A stretch of DNA of 42,660 nucleotides from Alphaproteobacteria bacterium (GTDB taxonomy: Bacteria > Pseudomonadota > Alphaproteobacteria > Micropepsales > Micropepsaceae): positions 1 through 42,660 of the forward strand of contig JAGOBA010000023.1 of NCBI GenBank assembly GCA_017983635.1, read 5' to 3'. Of the stretch, positions 24,604 to 33,966 are shown in pieces. The notes beneath the pieces were generated by a model. That model searched no databases. It had not been told where the DNA came from and saw only the letters and a program-made list of their open reading frames with translations. Both the position numbers and the translations under genes were made by a program. Positions within the stretch are counted from its first letter, which is position 1. Each line of letters begins with the position of its first letter.

Positions 24604-25541
24604 AACGTTCAGTCGGACTTTTAATCGCCGCTCTCGCGCTTGCGGGTTGCGGACGCGAGCCGCCGAAGGTGGTTAGCGGCTATGCCGAGGGCGAGTACGT
24701 CTATGTCGGCGCGCCGGAGGGCGGCTGGGTCACGCAAGTGGCCGTGCAGCGCGGTGTGACAGTGAAGCCGGGTGACGTGCTCTTTGTGCTCGATGGCGAG
24801 GCGCAGATGGCGCAGCGCGAGCAGGCGGCGGCGCAACTGCGCCAAGCGCAAGCGCAACTCGCCAATGTGCAGAAGGGACGCCGGCCGGATGAAATCGAGG
24901 CGTTGCAAGCCGCGGTTGGCCAGGCGCGTGCGAGTTTGGGTGTCGCTGAGAACGAGCTGAAGCGGGCGAACGACTTGAAGAAGCGCGGCTTCGTTTCGCA
25001 AAGCGCGCTCGACACGCGACAGGCGCAACGCGACGTTGCTGCGCAACAACTGCGGCAGGCGGAAGCGAATTTGGCGTTGGCTCGCAAGGGGGCGCGCAGT
25101 GACGAGATCGCGGGGAGCCAAGCGAATGTTGCGGCGGCGCAAGCTGCCCTTGGGCGCGCGGAATACGCGCTCAGCCAACGGCGGATCGTCGCCAAAGTCG
25201 GCGGGCGCGTGGAAGATACGCTGCGGCGTGCGGGCGAGTTCGTGCCGCCGGGCGGCGCCGTCGTACAGTTGTTGCCACCCAAGAACGTGAAGATCCGCTT
25301 CTTCGTGCCGGAGGAACTGCGCGCCAAGTTCGGCATCGGCACGGTCGTCGATGTGAGTTGCGATGCGTGCGCACGCGGCATGAAGGCGCGCGTGACGTTC
25401 CTTTCCTCCAGCGCCGAATACACGCCGCCGGTGATCTACAGCGTCGGTTCGCGCGAGAAGCTGGTTTGGATGGTCGAGGCCGTGCCGGAGGGCGCCGTTC
25501 GGTTGAGCCCCGGCCAACCGCTCGATGTGGCGATGCCGTGA
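24600..25541 (+). CDS. HlyD-family efflux adaptor, lipoprotein
   Basis: A 313-residue periplasmic adaptor. The N-terminus is a lipoprotein signal with lipobox LAGC (Cys17), then the biotinyl-lipoyl half-motif GWVTQVAVQRGVTVKPGDVLFVLD, a long Gln/Ala-rich coiled-coil hairpin (about 70-190) and the second half-motif with a short barrel domain. It resembles YbhG. It overlaps the regulator by 4 bp upstream and the ATPase by 4 bp downstream. It would connect the ABC-2 exporter to an outer-membrane channel encoded elsewhere. Confidence 0.9.
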   Translation: MKRSVGLLIAALALAGCGREPPKVVSGYAEGEYVYVGAPEGGWVTQVAVQRGVTVKPGDVLFVLDGEAQMAQREQAAAQLRQAQAQLANVQKGRRPDEIEALQAAVGQARASLGVAENELKRANDLKKRGFVSQSALDTRQAQRDVAAQQLRQAEANLALARKGARSDEIAGSQANVAAAQAALGRAEYALSQRRIVAKVGGRVEDTLRRAGEFVPPGGAVVQLLPPKNVKIRFFVPEELRAKFGIGTVVDVSCDACARGMKARVTFLSSSAEYTPPVIYSVGSREKLVWMVEAVPEGAVRLSPGQPLDVAMP

Positions 25542-26467
25542 GCGGCGCACTTGCCATCGACGTTGCCGATCTGACGAAGAAGTTCGGCAGCCGGACGGTC
25601 GTCGACAAGTTCTCAATTCAAGTGCCCAAGGGCCAAGTATGGGGATTCCTGGGGCCGAACGGCAGCGGCAAGACGACCACGATCCGTATGCTTTGCGGAT
25701 TGCTTCTGCCCGACAGCGGAACCGGAACATGCCTTGGCTACGACATCAAACGCGATGCCGCGGCGATCAAGCGCAATGTCGGCTACATGACGCAGAAGTT
25801 CTCGTTCTACGAGGATCTCTCCATCCGCGAGAATTTGGACTTCGTGGCGCGCGTGTATGAAATGGACGATCGCGTCGCGGTCGTCGATCAGGCAATTGAC
25901 CGGCTGGGATTGAAGGCGCGCCAACAGCAACTTGCGGGCACGCTGTCCGGCGGTTGGAAGCAGCGCCTGGCGTTGGCTGCCTGCATTTTGCACCGGCCGC
26001 AGCTATTGCTGCTCGACGAGCCGACAGCCGGCGTCGATCCGCAAGCGCGGCGCGACTTTTGGGATGAGATTCATCAGCTGGCTGCACAGGGGCTGACCGT
26101 TCTCGTGTCCACGCACTACATGGATGAGGCGGAGCGCTGCGACCGGATCGTCTATCTCGCCTACGGCACGGTACTGGCGCGCGGCACGGTCGCGGAGGTG
26201 TTGGCAAGCTCGAATCTCGTCACCTGGATCGTCACCGGCGAGGACGTGCGCACTCTTGCCAGCGCGCTGCACGGGGTTGGCGGGATCGACCAAGTGTCTG
26301 TGTTCGGGGTGACGCTCCACGTGAGCGGCACGGACGCGGCTGCACTGGAGCAGGCGATTGCGCCGTTCCGCACACGCCCTGGCTTCACCTGGGAGCGCGC
26401 GAATCCGAGTCTCGAAGACGTCTTCATCCATCTGATGGCGCCGTTTCGCGAACGGACGACGGGGTAA
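25538..26467 (+). CDS. ABC-2 type exporter ATPase
   Basis: A 309-residue ATP-binding subunit. Walker A GPNGSGKT (39-46), signature LSGGW (136-140), Walker B LLLLDEP (156-162) and switch histidine in VSTHYMDEAERCD are present. A C-terminal region after about 220 carries the EDVFIHLM segment seen in drug-export ATPases. The GTG at 25538 overlaps the adaptor stop (GTGA). E. coli YbhF has two such domains; this protein has one, so the working unit is probably a homodimer. Confidence 0.92.
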   Translation: MSGALAIDVADLTKKFGSRTVVDKFSIQVPKGQVWGFLGPNGSGKTTTIRMLCGLLLPDSGTGTCLGYDIKRDAAAIKRNVGYMTQKFSFYEDLSIRENLDFVARVYEMDDRVAVVDQAIDRLGLKARQQQLAGTLSGGWKQRLALAACILHRPQLLLLDEPTAGVDPQARRDFWDEIHQLAAQGLTVLVSTHYMDEAERCDRIVYLAYGTVLARGTVAEVLASSNLVTWIVTGEDVRTLASALHGVGGIDQVSVFGVTLHVSGTDAAALEQAIAPFRTRPGFTWERANPSLEDVFIHLMAPFRERTTG

Positions 26468-26472
26468 GAACG

Positions 26473-27606
26473 ATGCTGGGCATTTCACTGCAGCGCATCT
26501 TTGCCGTGGTCCTGAAAGAACTCATTCAGATGCGGCGAGACCGGTTGACATTCGGGATGATTCTCGGGATTCCGGTCGTGCAGTTGATGCTCTTCGGGTA
26601 CGCGATCAATTCAGATCCGAAGCATTTGCCGACGGCGCTCAACGTGCAGGACCAGAGCGTCTATTCGCGCACGCTCATCGCCGCGTTGCAGAACTCCGAC
26701 TACTTCCGCATCGAGCACGTCATCGACGGCGAGAAGGCCGGGCACGACTTGTTGGCCAGCGGCGAGGTTGCGTTCGTGGTGACGGTGCCGCCGGACTTTT
26801 CGCGCGCGCTGGCGCGTGGCGACCGGCCACAGGTTTTGATCGAAGCCGACGCCAGCGATCCTTCTGCCGCGGCAAATGCGGTTGCGGCGATTTCTCAACT
26901 GCCGGCCACAGTTTTCAATCGCGAACTCTCCGGTACGCTTTCTCCGTTGCGGCCGACGCCACCGCCGTTCGAAGTGGTGGTGCATCGGCGCTATAACCCG
27001 GAAGGCATCTCGGCCTACAACGTCGTGCCGGGTCTGATCGGCGTCATATTGACAATGATGATGGTGCTGATCACGGCGCTTGCCGTCACGCGCGAAGTCG
27101 AGCGCGGGACGATGGAGAATCTGCTCGCCATGCCGCTTCAGCCGTTCGAGGTGATGATCGGAAAGATTCTGCCCAATATTCTGGTCGGCTATATCCAGGC
27201 CAGCGTCGTCTTCATCGCCGCACGGGTGCTGTTCGGCGTGCCGATGCTTGGGTCCTATCTCGACCTGTCGGTGGTGCTCGCCGCGTTCATCGCCGCCAAC
27301 CTTGCGATCGGGTTTACGATTTCGACGGTGGCGGCCAATCAGCTGCAGGCAATGCAGATGACGGTGTTCTTTTTCCTGCCGTCGATTTTGCTGTCCGGTT
27401 TCATGTTTCCGTTCCGCGGCATGCCCGAGTGGGCGCAATGGATCGGTTCGATCCTGCCGAACACGCATTTCATGCGCATCGTGCGCGGCGTGATGCTGAA
27501 AGGCAGCGGGCTCAGCGAGATGCTGAGCGACCTGTGGCCGTTGCTCGCATTCATGGTAGGCGCAATGGCGATCGCGCTGTTGAGGTATCGACGGACGTTG
27601 GATTAG
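26473..27606 (+). CDS. ABC-2 type exporter permease
   Basis: A 377-residue permease of the YbhS/YbhR type: one helix near the N-terminus (about 24-44), a large periplasmic domain to about 175, then five helices up to the C-terminus. The motif REVERGTMENLLAMPLQPFEVMIGKILP is typical of this family. Only one permease gene is present, whereas YbhS and YbhR are a pair in E. coli, so a homodimer is likely. It is the last gene of the operon and is followed by a large palindromic repeat. Confidence 0.92.
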   Translation: MLGISLQRIFAVVLKELIQMRRDRLTFGMILGIPVVQLMLFGYAINSDPKHLPTALNVQDQSVYSRTLIAALQNSDYFRIEHVIDGEKAGHDLLASGEVAFVVTVPPDFSRALARGDRPQVLIEADASDPSAAANAVAAISQLPATVFNRELSGTLSPLRPTPPPFEVVVHRRYNPEGISAYNVVPGLIGVILTMMMVLITALAVTREVERGTMENLLAMPLQPFEVMIGKILPNILVGYIQASVVFIAARVLFGVPMLGSYLDLSVVLAAFIAANLAIGFTISTVAANQLQAMQMTVFFFLPSILLSGFMFPFRGMPEWAQWIGSILPNTHFMRIVRGVMLKGSGLSEMLSDLWPLLAFMVGAMAIALLRYRRTLD

Positions 27607-27613
27607 TCTTATA

Positions 27614-27748
27614 GCGTCCCCTCATCCGTCTCGGCGCTTCGCGCCGATCCACCTTCTCCCACACGTGGGAGAAGGGCTATCGCATCATCGGACCCGCCCT
27701 GGGAGAAGGTGGATCGCCGCGCCAGCGGCGAGACGGATGAGGGGACGC
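27614..27748. repeat. 135-bp palindromic repeat pair
   Basis: Two inverted copies of about 49 bp (27614-27662 and 27700-27748) begin GCGTCCCCTCATCCGTCTCG and run to CACCTTCTCCCA. The left copy also forms an 11-bp hairpin with the bases after it (CCTTCTCCCAC/GTGGGAGAAGG, 27653-27676). Such repeats are scattered in alphaproteobacterial genomes. The gap 27607-27930 otherwise holds no gene; the element lies directly after the efflux operon and may serve to end or stabilise its mRNA. Confidence 0.85.
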
Positions 27749-27930
27749 GGCACCGGCCTAGGACCAAATTCCCTGGGGATAGCCGTGTTTACCGGATCGA
27801 AACCAAGGCGAAATGGGGGAATGGCGCAATCGCTGGTCTGTTGCAGTTTGAATTAAAACCGCCTTCACATTCGAACCGCGTTTCAAAGGCGGGCCGTTGA
27901 AGATGCCCCTGAACGCTTGGTGGAGGTTTC

Positions 27931-27996
27931 ATGCGCCGGTATGTGCAAGTCCCTGCGGTTTCGATGCAGGCTCTTTTGCTGAGCTTGGGCGGTTAG
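27931..27996 (+). CDS. Possible 21-codon leader peptide before CHAP gene 1
   Basis: An ATG with GGAGG at 4-6 bp spacing opens a 21-codon frame (MRRYVQVPAVSMQALLLSL..., stop TAG 27994-27996). The next gene's GTG lies 4 bp after this stop and lacks a ribosome-binding site of its own, so ribosomes ending here could restart on it. GGCTCT (27969-27974) and AGAGCC (27995-28000) form an inverted repeat around the junction. The peptide itself may not matter. Confidence 0.45.
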   Translation: MRRYVQVPAVSMQALLLSLGG

Positions 27997-28000
27997 AGCC

Positions 28001-28531
28001 GTGCGCGCGGCCCCCTTCCTCGCGGCAGTTTTGGCGCTCGGTCTAGCCGGTTGCGGGTCCGGGTTCGACGATCCGGGGCCGATCACTTGGAACAACACGG
28101 GGGCCAAGCCCCGGATCCTGCGAAACGGCGAGCCGTTGCAGTGCGTCCCCTATGCGCGGAACGTGTCGGGGGTACAGATTTTTGGCGATGCCTATACCTG
28201 GTGGGAGAGGGCGGCGGGCCGGTTCGACCGGTCCGAGAGTCCCGAGGTCGGGGCGGTTCTGGTCATGAAGGCCTATCAGAACGAACAGCGCGGGCATGTA
28301 GCCGTGGTGCGGCGGGTCGTGAACGAGCGAGAGATCGTGGTCGACCACGCCAACTGGCTGAATAAGGGCGAGATCGGTCTCGACAATCCGGTCTTGGACG
28401 TGTCCGACGACAACGACTGGTCTGCGGTCCGGGTTTGGTACGCGCCCGGGGGCCATTACGGCGGCCGGGTGTACGAGGTTCAGGGCTTCATTTTGGGCCC
28501 GTCCGAGCTTCAGCGTGTCGCGGCACGCTGA
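28001..28531 (+). CDS. CHAP-domain lipoprotein 1
   Basis: A 176-residue protein. Lipoprotein signal with lipobox LAGC (Cys18), so it is anchored in the envelope. The CHAP amidase/peptidase fold has catalytic Cys48 in LQCVPYARNVSGV, His99 in [10 protein letters not shown], and a conserved DHANW at 115-119 for the third site. Expected to cut peptidoglycan peptides or amides, as CHAP family proteins do. The frame is closed just upstream by TGA, so the GTG at 28001 is the only reasonable start. It is a tandem paralogue of the next gene, with about half of the residues identical across the CHAP domain. Confidence 0.88.
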   Translation: MRAAPFLAAVLALGLAGCGSGFDDPGPITWNNTGAKPRILRNGEPLQCVPYARNVSGVQIFGDAYTWWERAAGRFDRSESPEVGAVLVMKAYQNEQRGHVAVVRRVVNEREIVVDHANWLNKGEIGLDNPVLDVSDDNDWSAVRVWYAPGGHYGGRVYEVQGFILGPSELQRVAAR

Positions 28532-28646
28532 TTTCGTTCACACACTCTGACAGTTTGTAGCACTTCGCGACCCACCTATTGTGGGCCGCTGGCGGAATTT
28601 CGCCAAATCTAGCCCTAAAAGTTAATGGTAATACATCATTAAGTTG

Positions 28647-28714
28647 ACTCCCTCAGCCTGTGGCGCGAGGAAGCCCGGACGGATGGGTTTCCGGGTCTCG
28701 GAAGTCGAGGGAGT
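28647..28714 (+). promoter_or_regulatory. Nested inverted repeats over CHAP gene 2 start region
   Basis: ACTCCCTC (28647-28654) pairs exactly with GAGGGAGT (28707-28714). Inside lie CGAG/CTCG (28666-28669, 28697-28700) and GGAAGCCC/GGGTTTCC (28669-28676, 28685-28692). Alternatively CCCGGA/TCCGGG pair. GAGGGAG and GAGGAAG are the two plausible ribosome-binding strings of the following gene, and both would be paired. This looks like an RNA element that controls translation, but no known riboswitch signature is recognised. Confidence 0.45.
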
Positions 28715-29402
28715 GTATCGGTTGCGAAATAGTACGCCACGTTGTCTCGCGGCACTCGTTTTGGCCGGCGTCAGTCTTGCCGGGTGCGGGACCTTGTTCT
28801 CGAACACTTCGGCTTCATTCGTGGATGGCGGTTCGTCTCGACTGGACATTATTCCGTCCTTCTTGCGCGGGTCTGTGGACAGCGAAGAGACCGTTGAGCT
28901 TTCGATGTCGGCACCGCGGCCGGAGCCGCTGGGCGGCGAGGCACTGCTGGCCGGGGTGCGGCCTCAGATCCTTGACCCGAAGGCACCCCTTGAGTGTGTG
29001 CCGTTTGCCCGGGACGCATCGGGGATCGCGATCCGCGGGAACGCCAATCGCTGGTGGCAGTTGGCCAAAGGCAAGTACACCCGCTCGCGCCGGCCGGACG
29101 AGGGGGCCGTGTTCGTGATGAAGGGCTACCAGACCAACCGCCGGGGTCACGTCGCCGTGGTGCGGCGGGTCCTGGACGACCGGACGATCGTGGTCGACCA
29201 TGCCAACTGGGGCAATGACGGGCGCATTTATCTGAGCGCCCCGATCCGCGACGAAAGTCCCAAAAACGATTGGAGCCAGGTTCGGGTTTGGTACACGCCG
29301 ATCGGCCAATGGGGCCGGCGCATCTATCGCGCGAAGGGCTTCATCCTGCCGACGACGGCGGTCGCGGGCTCGGACATCAGCGTGGTCTCAGGCAGCTACT
29401 GA
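28683..29402 (+). CDS. CHAP-domain lipoprotein 2
   Basis: A paralogue of the preceding gene with a longer linker of about 60 residues between lipobox and CHAP domain. Lipobox SLAGC; catalytic Cys in [13 protein letters not shown], His in [10 protein letters not shown], then DHANWG. The start is uncertain: ATG 28683 (with GAGGAAG upstream), GTG 28713 or TTG 28722 (with GAGGGAG upstream, giving a compact lipoprotein signal). Upstream (28532-28646) is AT-rich with an inverted repeat TTAATG...CATTAA (28622-28641) and a GACTC site. The stop overlaps the end of the convergent kinase gene by 15 bp. Confidence 0.87.
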   Translation: MGFRVSEVEGVYRLRNSTPRCLAALVLAGVSLAGCGTLFSNTSASFVDGGSSRLDIIPSFLRGSVDSEETVELSMSAPRPEPLGGEALLAGVRPQILDPKAPLECVPFARDASGIAIRGNANRWWQLAKGKYTRSRRPDEGAVFVMKGYQTNRRGHVAVVRRVLDDRTIVVDHANWGNDGRIYLSAPIRDESPKNDWSQVRVWYTPIGQWGRRIYRAKGFILPTTAVAGSDISVVSGSY

Positions 29403-32084
29403 ATTTGCGGCGAGGCGCGTGCGGATCTCCTCCGCCACGGCCGCGAACAAGCGCTCCAGGCCGTCGAGCGCAGTGCTTGCCGCGCGCAGATCAACAGTCT
29501 CGGCATCGGCTTCGAATGCTTGGGCGGCGGCTGCGAGTTCGCCTGCCCCAAACAAGCGCGCTGCGCCTTTCAAAGAGTGCGCGCGGCGGCGTAGGGCCTC
29601 GCGATCGCCGGCGGCAAGGTCGGTATGCATCGCCAAAAGATCGCGCGCTTGGTTCGCGAGAAACGTCGTCGCGAGTTTCCTCACGGTCTCGGGCGGCATG
29701 TCGGCGGCGAGGTCGGCCCACACACGGGCGTCGATCAAACCCGACAGTTCTTGCTGCCGCGTGGTGGCGAAAGTTTCGCTGTTGGCGGCGCGGCCGAGAT
29801 GTTTCTGCAACGCCGCTTCGAGCGTCGCGCGACGGATCGGCTTGGTCAGGTGTTCGTTCATGCCGGCTTCGCGACAGCGTTCAGCGTCTTCAACGAACGC
29901 GTTCGCGGTGAGCGCCAGGATCGGCTGGGTTTGATTGGGGCCGGCGGAGGCGCGGATGTGGCGCGTCGCCTGCAAGCCGTCCATCTCCGGCATCTGCATA
30001 TCCATCAAGATGACGCCGAACTTCTTCCTCGCGGCGGCGCGGATCGCTTCGAGACCCGTGCGCGCTTGCGTGACGATGCAGCCCAACTGCCCTAGCATCG
30101 TGGTCGCGGCGAAGAGGTTCGTCTCATTGTCTTCGACGAGCAGGATTTCGGCGCCGTTTAGAGTTTGATTGCCGGGCCTCGTCTCGCCGCTCCAGGCGAG
30201 CGGGTTCGAGCAGAACACGCCGGTTAGCGCTTCCAATAACGCCAAGTTCACAAGCGGCTTGAACAGGACCGCATCGAACTGCGTACCGACGCCGGCCGAA
30301 ACGGTTACGCCGTGGCTGATCGAGGAGCAAAGGATCAATTTGATCGCGCGCCCGTTCTCGAGCTTGCGAATGGCGTCGGCGACTTCATGGCCGGTTTGAC
30401 CGGGCATGTGGCGGTCGAGGAGCACGACGTCGAATGGGGCGCCGGCGTTCTTCGCTTCATCGATGGCGCAGATCGCCGAGAGGCCATCGGGAACGACGGC
30501 AACGTTCATGCTCCAGCGCGACAAGCGGCGGGCCAGGATGTCACGGTTCAGCGCCAAGTCGTCGACGACCAACGCACGTTTGCCGGCGAGCACGCGGATG
30601 TCGGCTGCTGTCGAGGGCGACGGCGCGATGGGCAAGCTAATCGTGAAGCGGAACACGGAGCCTTCGCCGGGCTCGCTGTCGACCGCGATCGTGCCGCCCA
30701 TGGCGCCCACGATTTCCTTGCAGATCGCCAGACCAAGGCCGGTGCCGCCGAAGCGGCGCGTGATCGTGTCGTCGCCTTGGGAGAATTTCTGGAAGAGTTT
30801 CGCGCGCGCTTCGGGCGACATGCCGATGCCGCTGTCGCGCACGGCGAAGGTTAGGCTCGCCTCGTTCGCAAGGTTCGGCTCGCCCGAGACCTGGATCGTG
30901 ACGACGCCGGTCTGCGTGAACTTCACGGCGTTGCTGATCAGGTTGAGCAAGACTTGGCGTAGCCGCGTCGGGTCGCCGCGATAGGCGCCCTCGGCGTCGG
31001 GCAGAATGTCGGTGCAGATCTCGACGCCCTTTGCGTGCGCTTTTGCGGCGAAGGTTTGCGCGGCGCTTTCGACCAAGGGGACGAGGTCGAACGGCACACT
31101 TTCGAGCGAGAGTTCGTTCGCTTCGAGTTTCGAGATGTCGAGGATGTTGCCGATAACTTGCAGCAACTGATCGGCGGAAGCGCGGGCGGTTTCGGCCTGT
31201 ACGCGTTGTTCGTGGCTGAGCGTTGAATCCAGCAGAATGTCGATCATCCCGATCACACCGTTCAAGGGCGTGCGGATTTCGTGGCTCATGTTGGCCAGGA
31301 ATGCGGACTTCGCTTCGCTCGCTTGCTCCGCTGCGACCTTGGAGGTTTCCAATTCGGCGACGTATTGCGTGCGCTCGGCCTCGCCTTGTTTCCACACGCG
31401 GTCGGCGGAGCGAGCATAGAGGTAGCTGCCGATCACGAGCAAAACGATGAGGCCAGCGAATACGATTTGCGCGATCTGCAGACGGTTGGCAGTCGTGCTC
31501 AAGGCGGCGATCTCGTCGCCCTGGCCTGCGATCACTTTTTGCATGATGCCCGTGATCGCGTCGCCGGCGTGACGAAAGGCGGCATCGACTTTGGTCATTT
31601 CGCGGGTCGCGTCTTCGAGGCGGCCGGCGGCGTAGAAATCGATCACCACATGGGAGCGCTGTGCGAGTTCGGTCGTGATGCCGTCGAGGCCATGAACCTG
31701 AGCCGCCAAAGGCGTCGTACCCAGTTCGCCCTCGACAACGGGTGCGAAGCGATCCCGGACACGGCCCAAGGCCTCACCGAACTGCGCCTCGGCTTCGGCA
31801 AGCCGGTGACGTTCGCGCAGAATGTCTTTCGACTGGAAAATGGCTTCCGCGGGCGCGCCGAGCCGTGCGACGACATCGCGGAGCGACAACAACTCTTGGA
31901 CGCGGATATCCCAGTTCCCACCGGCGACTTGCTGTGCCTGCAGCATGCCGAGCGTGATCTGGCTTATGGTCAGAGCACCGAGGGCGGTCACGATGTTCAG
32001 CAGCGCCAGCACTGCGAAGATGCGCACGAGCTTGTTGCGCGGCTTGGCCGTCCGGACTGCGGCGGCGGTGTCGCGCTTGGCCAC
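29388..32084 (-). CDS. Hybrid sensor histidine kinase (HK-REC-REC-HPt)
   Basis: An 898-residue membrane kinase. Two helices (about 22-48 and 203-224) flank a periplasmic helical sensor domain of about 155 residues with no recognised ligand motif. Then come a short coiled coil, the dimerisation H-box with His268 ([11 protein letters not shown]), and the ATPase domain with N-box [16 protein letters not shown] and GGTGLGL. Receiver 1 has Asp557 (LLDRHMPG), receiver 2 has Asp695 ([11 protein letters not shown]), and a C-terminal HPt domain has His836 ([13 protein letters not shown]). So it is a full phosphorelay in one chain. The GTG start has AGAGG upstream. It follows a response regulator gene by 11 bp. 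Confidence 0.94.
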   Translation of the reverse strand: MAKRDTAAAVRTAKPRNKLVRIFAVLALLNIVTALGALTISQITLGMLQAQQVAGGNWDIRVQELLSLRDVVARLGAPAEAIFQSKDILRERHRLAEAEAQFGEALGRVRDRFAPVVEGELGTTPLAAQVHGLDGITTELAQRSHVVIDFYAAGRLEDATREMTKVDAAFRHAGDAITGIMQKVIAGQGDEIAALSTTANRLQIAQIVFAGLIVLLVIGSYLYARSADRVWKQGEAERTQYVAELETSKVAAEQASEAKSAFLANMSHEIRTPLNGVIGMIDILLDSTLSHEQRVQAETARASADQLLQVIGNILDISKLEANELSLESVPFDLVPLVESAAQTFAAKAHAKGVEICTDILPDAEGAYRGDPTRLRQVLLNLISNAVKFTQTGVVTIQVSGEPNLANEASLTFAVRDSGIGMSPEARAKLFQKFSQGDDTITRRFGGTGLGLAICKEIVGAMGGTIAVDSEPGEGSVFRFTISLPIAPSPSTAADIRVLAGKRALVVDDLALNRDILARRLSRWSMNVAVVPDGLSAICAIDEAKNAGAPFDVVLLDRHMPGQTGHEVADAIRKLENGRAIKLILCSSISHGVTVSAGVGTQFDAVLFKPLVNLALLEALTGVFCSNPLAWSGETRPGNQTLNGAEILLVEDNETNLFAATTMLGQLGCIVTQARTGLEAIRAAARKKFGVILMDMQMPEMDGLQATRHIRASAGPNQTQPILALTANAFVEDAERCREAGMNEHLTKPIRRATLEAALQKHLGRAANSETFATTRQQELSGLIDARVWADLAADMPPETVRKLATTFLANQARDLLAMHTDLAAGDREALRRRAHSLKGAARLFGAGELAAAAQAFEADAETVDLRAASTALDGLERLFAAVAEEIRTRLAANSVAA

Positions 32085-32095
32085 GAAATGCCTCT

Positions 32096-32494
32096 TTAAG
32101 CCGCGGTTTCGCCGCGCTTCTCAGCGGCACGATTCAAGAGTTCGTCGGCGCGTTGGCGCAGGGCCATCGGGCGGAAGGGCTTTTCGATGACATCGTCCGC
32201 GCCGAGCGCCTTCGCGGCATCGACGAGCGGCCCCTTGAGCGTGGTCAAACCGGCGGTCATTGCGAGGATCGGGACTGCCTTGTCGCTGCCACGAACCGCG
32301 CGAATGATTTCCAAGCCGTCGCGGCCGGGCATCACGAGGTCGGTGACGACGAGATCGAACGGTTCCTTCTTCAATCGCGTCAGGGCGGCATCGCCGTCGA
32401 CGGCGAAGCGGAGCTCGTGACCGCTACCCGCGAACGCCGCTTCGGCTATTTGACGGTAGAGGTCGTCGTCTTCGCAGATGAGTATGTTTGCCAC
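32096..32494 (-). CDS. Single-domain response regulator
   Basis: A receiver domain alone, with acidic pocket EDD (8-10), phospho-acceptor Asp52 (VTDLVMPG), Thr in AMTAG and Lys in EKPF. No output domain, so it is probably a phosphate shuttle or protein-interaction switch, as in CheY-like or DivK-like proteins. The GTG at 32494 has GGGG upstream and begins right at the fold ([10 protein letters not shown]); an ATG at 32560 would add 22 residues without a ribosome-binding site. It is the first gene of a two-gene operon with the hybrid kinase, the obvious partner. Confidence 0.88.
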   Translation of the reverse strand: MANILICEDDDLYRQIAEAAFAGSGHELRFAVDGDAALTRLKKEPFDLVVTDLVMPGRDGLEIIRAVRGSDKAVPILAMTAGLTTLKGPLVDAAKALGADDVIEKPFRPMALRQRADELLNRAAEKRGETAA

Positions 32495-32616
32495 TTGGAC
32501 CCCAAAATGCGCGTTGGACTTGTTCTTGGTTGACGCTTTGTTGCCACTATCACTCAACATGTGCGAAAGAGCGGTTAAGGTTTGGCGCGCAACGGCAATT
32601 CAATGACTAATAATCC

Positions 32617-33891
32617 GTGAACGGAGCAATTTCGCCGAGATCGCTGTGGGGCCATGCCGACTTCCGCCGGCTGTGGGCGGCGCAGGCGGTGAGCGCGGTG
32701 GGGAGCCGGATCACGCGAACCGCGCTACCGATCATTGCGATCAACTCGCTGGGGGCTTCGGCGACGGCGGTTTCGATCTTGAGCGCCATGGCGTTGGCGC
32801 CGGGCGTGATCGTGGCTCTGTTTGCGGCGGGGCGGATCGACCGCTCGCGCAAGCGGCCGTTGCTGATCGCGATGGATTTGGCACGGGCCGGGTTTTTGCT
32901 GTCCTTGCCGGTGGCCGCGTGGTTCGGGATGTTAACGATCGTGCAACTTGTTGCGGTCGCAGCTCTGACTGGCGCCGCGACCGCGATATTTCGCGTTGCC
33001 GATTCCGCTTATCTGCCGCGCTTGGTGGACAACTCGCAGCTCGTCGAGGGCAACACGAAGCTGCAGACGACGGAGGCGATCGCGGAAGTCGCCGGACCCA
33101 GCATCGCGGGTATCTTGATCCAGGCTGTTACGGCGCCGGTTGCAATCGTGGTCGATGCGCTGAGCTTTTTGTGGTCGGCGCTGTGGCTCAGGCAAATTCG
33201 AGCGGCCGAGGCGTTTGCTGCGCCGAGCGTTGTGGCACACCCGCTCGACGACATCCGCGAAGGTTGGCACGCCTGCCGGGCGCATCCCATCGTCTTTCCG
33301 CTGCTCATGGCGGAGGGAACGTTCGGGTTCTTCGCGGGGTTCTTTGCGTCGATCTATATGCTGTTCGCGCTGCGAACCCTGGCGCTCGACGAAGCGACGG
33401 TCGGCCTCATCATCGGGGTGGGCGGGCTCGGTGCGTTATGGGGTGCGGCGGCCGCAGCGCCGATGGCGCGGACGTTGGGTTATGGCCGCGCGGTGGTGTT
33501 GAGCCTTGCGCTCTGGGTGCTGGCCAGCGTGTTCATCCCCGCTGCGGAGGGACAGGACACGCTCAAGATTCCGTTCCTGATTGGCCAACAGATCGTTGGG
33601 GATGGATTCCTGGCGGCGTTCTTTATTTTGGGGGTCAGCATTCGCCAGAGGGCGCTGGACCCCGATGTGCAGTCGCGCGCCGGTGCGACCTTTCAGGCGG
33701 TGGGCGGGCTTTCACTCCCCCTGGGGGCGCTGATCGCCGGGCCGCTCGCAGAGATTGTGGGCCCGGGCGCGACATTGTGGATCGCCATCGCCGGTGCGCT
33801 GGTTCCGCTTCTGATTCTGTCGCTTTCGCGGCTGTGGCAGCCGCAAACACTCGACGATTCGCGACTCTCCCACGTGACGGGCGGCACTTGA
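32617..33891 (+). CDS. MFS exporter (MFS_3/EntS-like)
   Basis: A 424-residue transporter with about 11-12 membrane helices. The N-terminus LWGHADFRRLWAAQAVSAVGSRITRTALPI and the loop GRIDRSRKRPLLIAMDLAR are typical of the EntS/macrolide-exporter branch. The mid segment SAYLPRLVDNSQLVEGNTKLQTTEAIAEVAGP is strongly conserved in that branch. The GTG start has no obvious ribosome-binding site. It is divergent from the response regulator (about 120 bp apart). Likely a drug or siderophore exporter; the substrate is not deducible. Confidence 0.88.
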   Translation: MNGAISPRSLWGHADFRRLWAAQAVSAVGSRITRTALPIIAINSLGASATAVSILSAMALAPGVIVALFAAGRIDRSRKRPLLIAMDLARAGFLLSLPVAAWFGMLTIVQLVAVAALTGAATAIFRVADSAYLPRLVDNSQLVEGNTKLQTTEAIAEVAGPSIAGILIQAVTAPVAIVVDALSFLWSALWLRQIRAAEAFAAPSVVAHPLDDIREGWHACRAHPIVFPLLMAEGTFGFFAGFFASIYMLFALRTLALDEATVGLIIGVGGLGALWGAAAAAPMARTLGYGRAVVLSLALWVLASVFIPAAEGQDTLKIPFLIGQQIVGDGFLAAFFILGVSIRQRALDPDVQSRAGATFQAVGGLSLPLGALIAGPLAEIVGPGATLWIAIAGALVPLLILSLSRLWQPQTLDDSRLSHVTGGT

Positions 33892-33966
33892 CCCGGCGGA
33901 GGGCGCCCCGGCACATTCCGCGCCGATACCAGACCGCTCTCCCAATCATTCGAGGAATATCATCAC

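Noticed and set aside
28647..28714. Assignment of the nested hairpin to a known riboswitch class
   Set aside because: No cobalamin, TPP, SAM or c-di-GMP riboswitch core motif is present; it is kept only as an unclassified structure.
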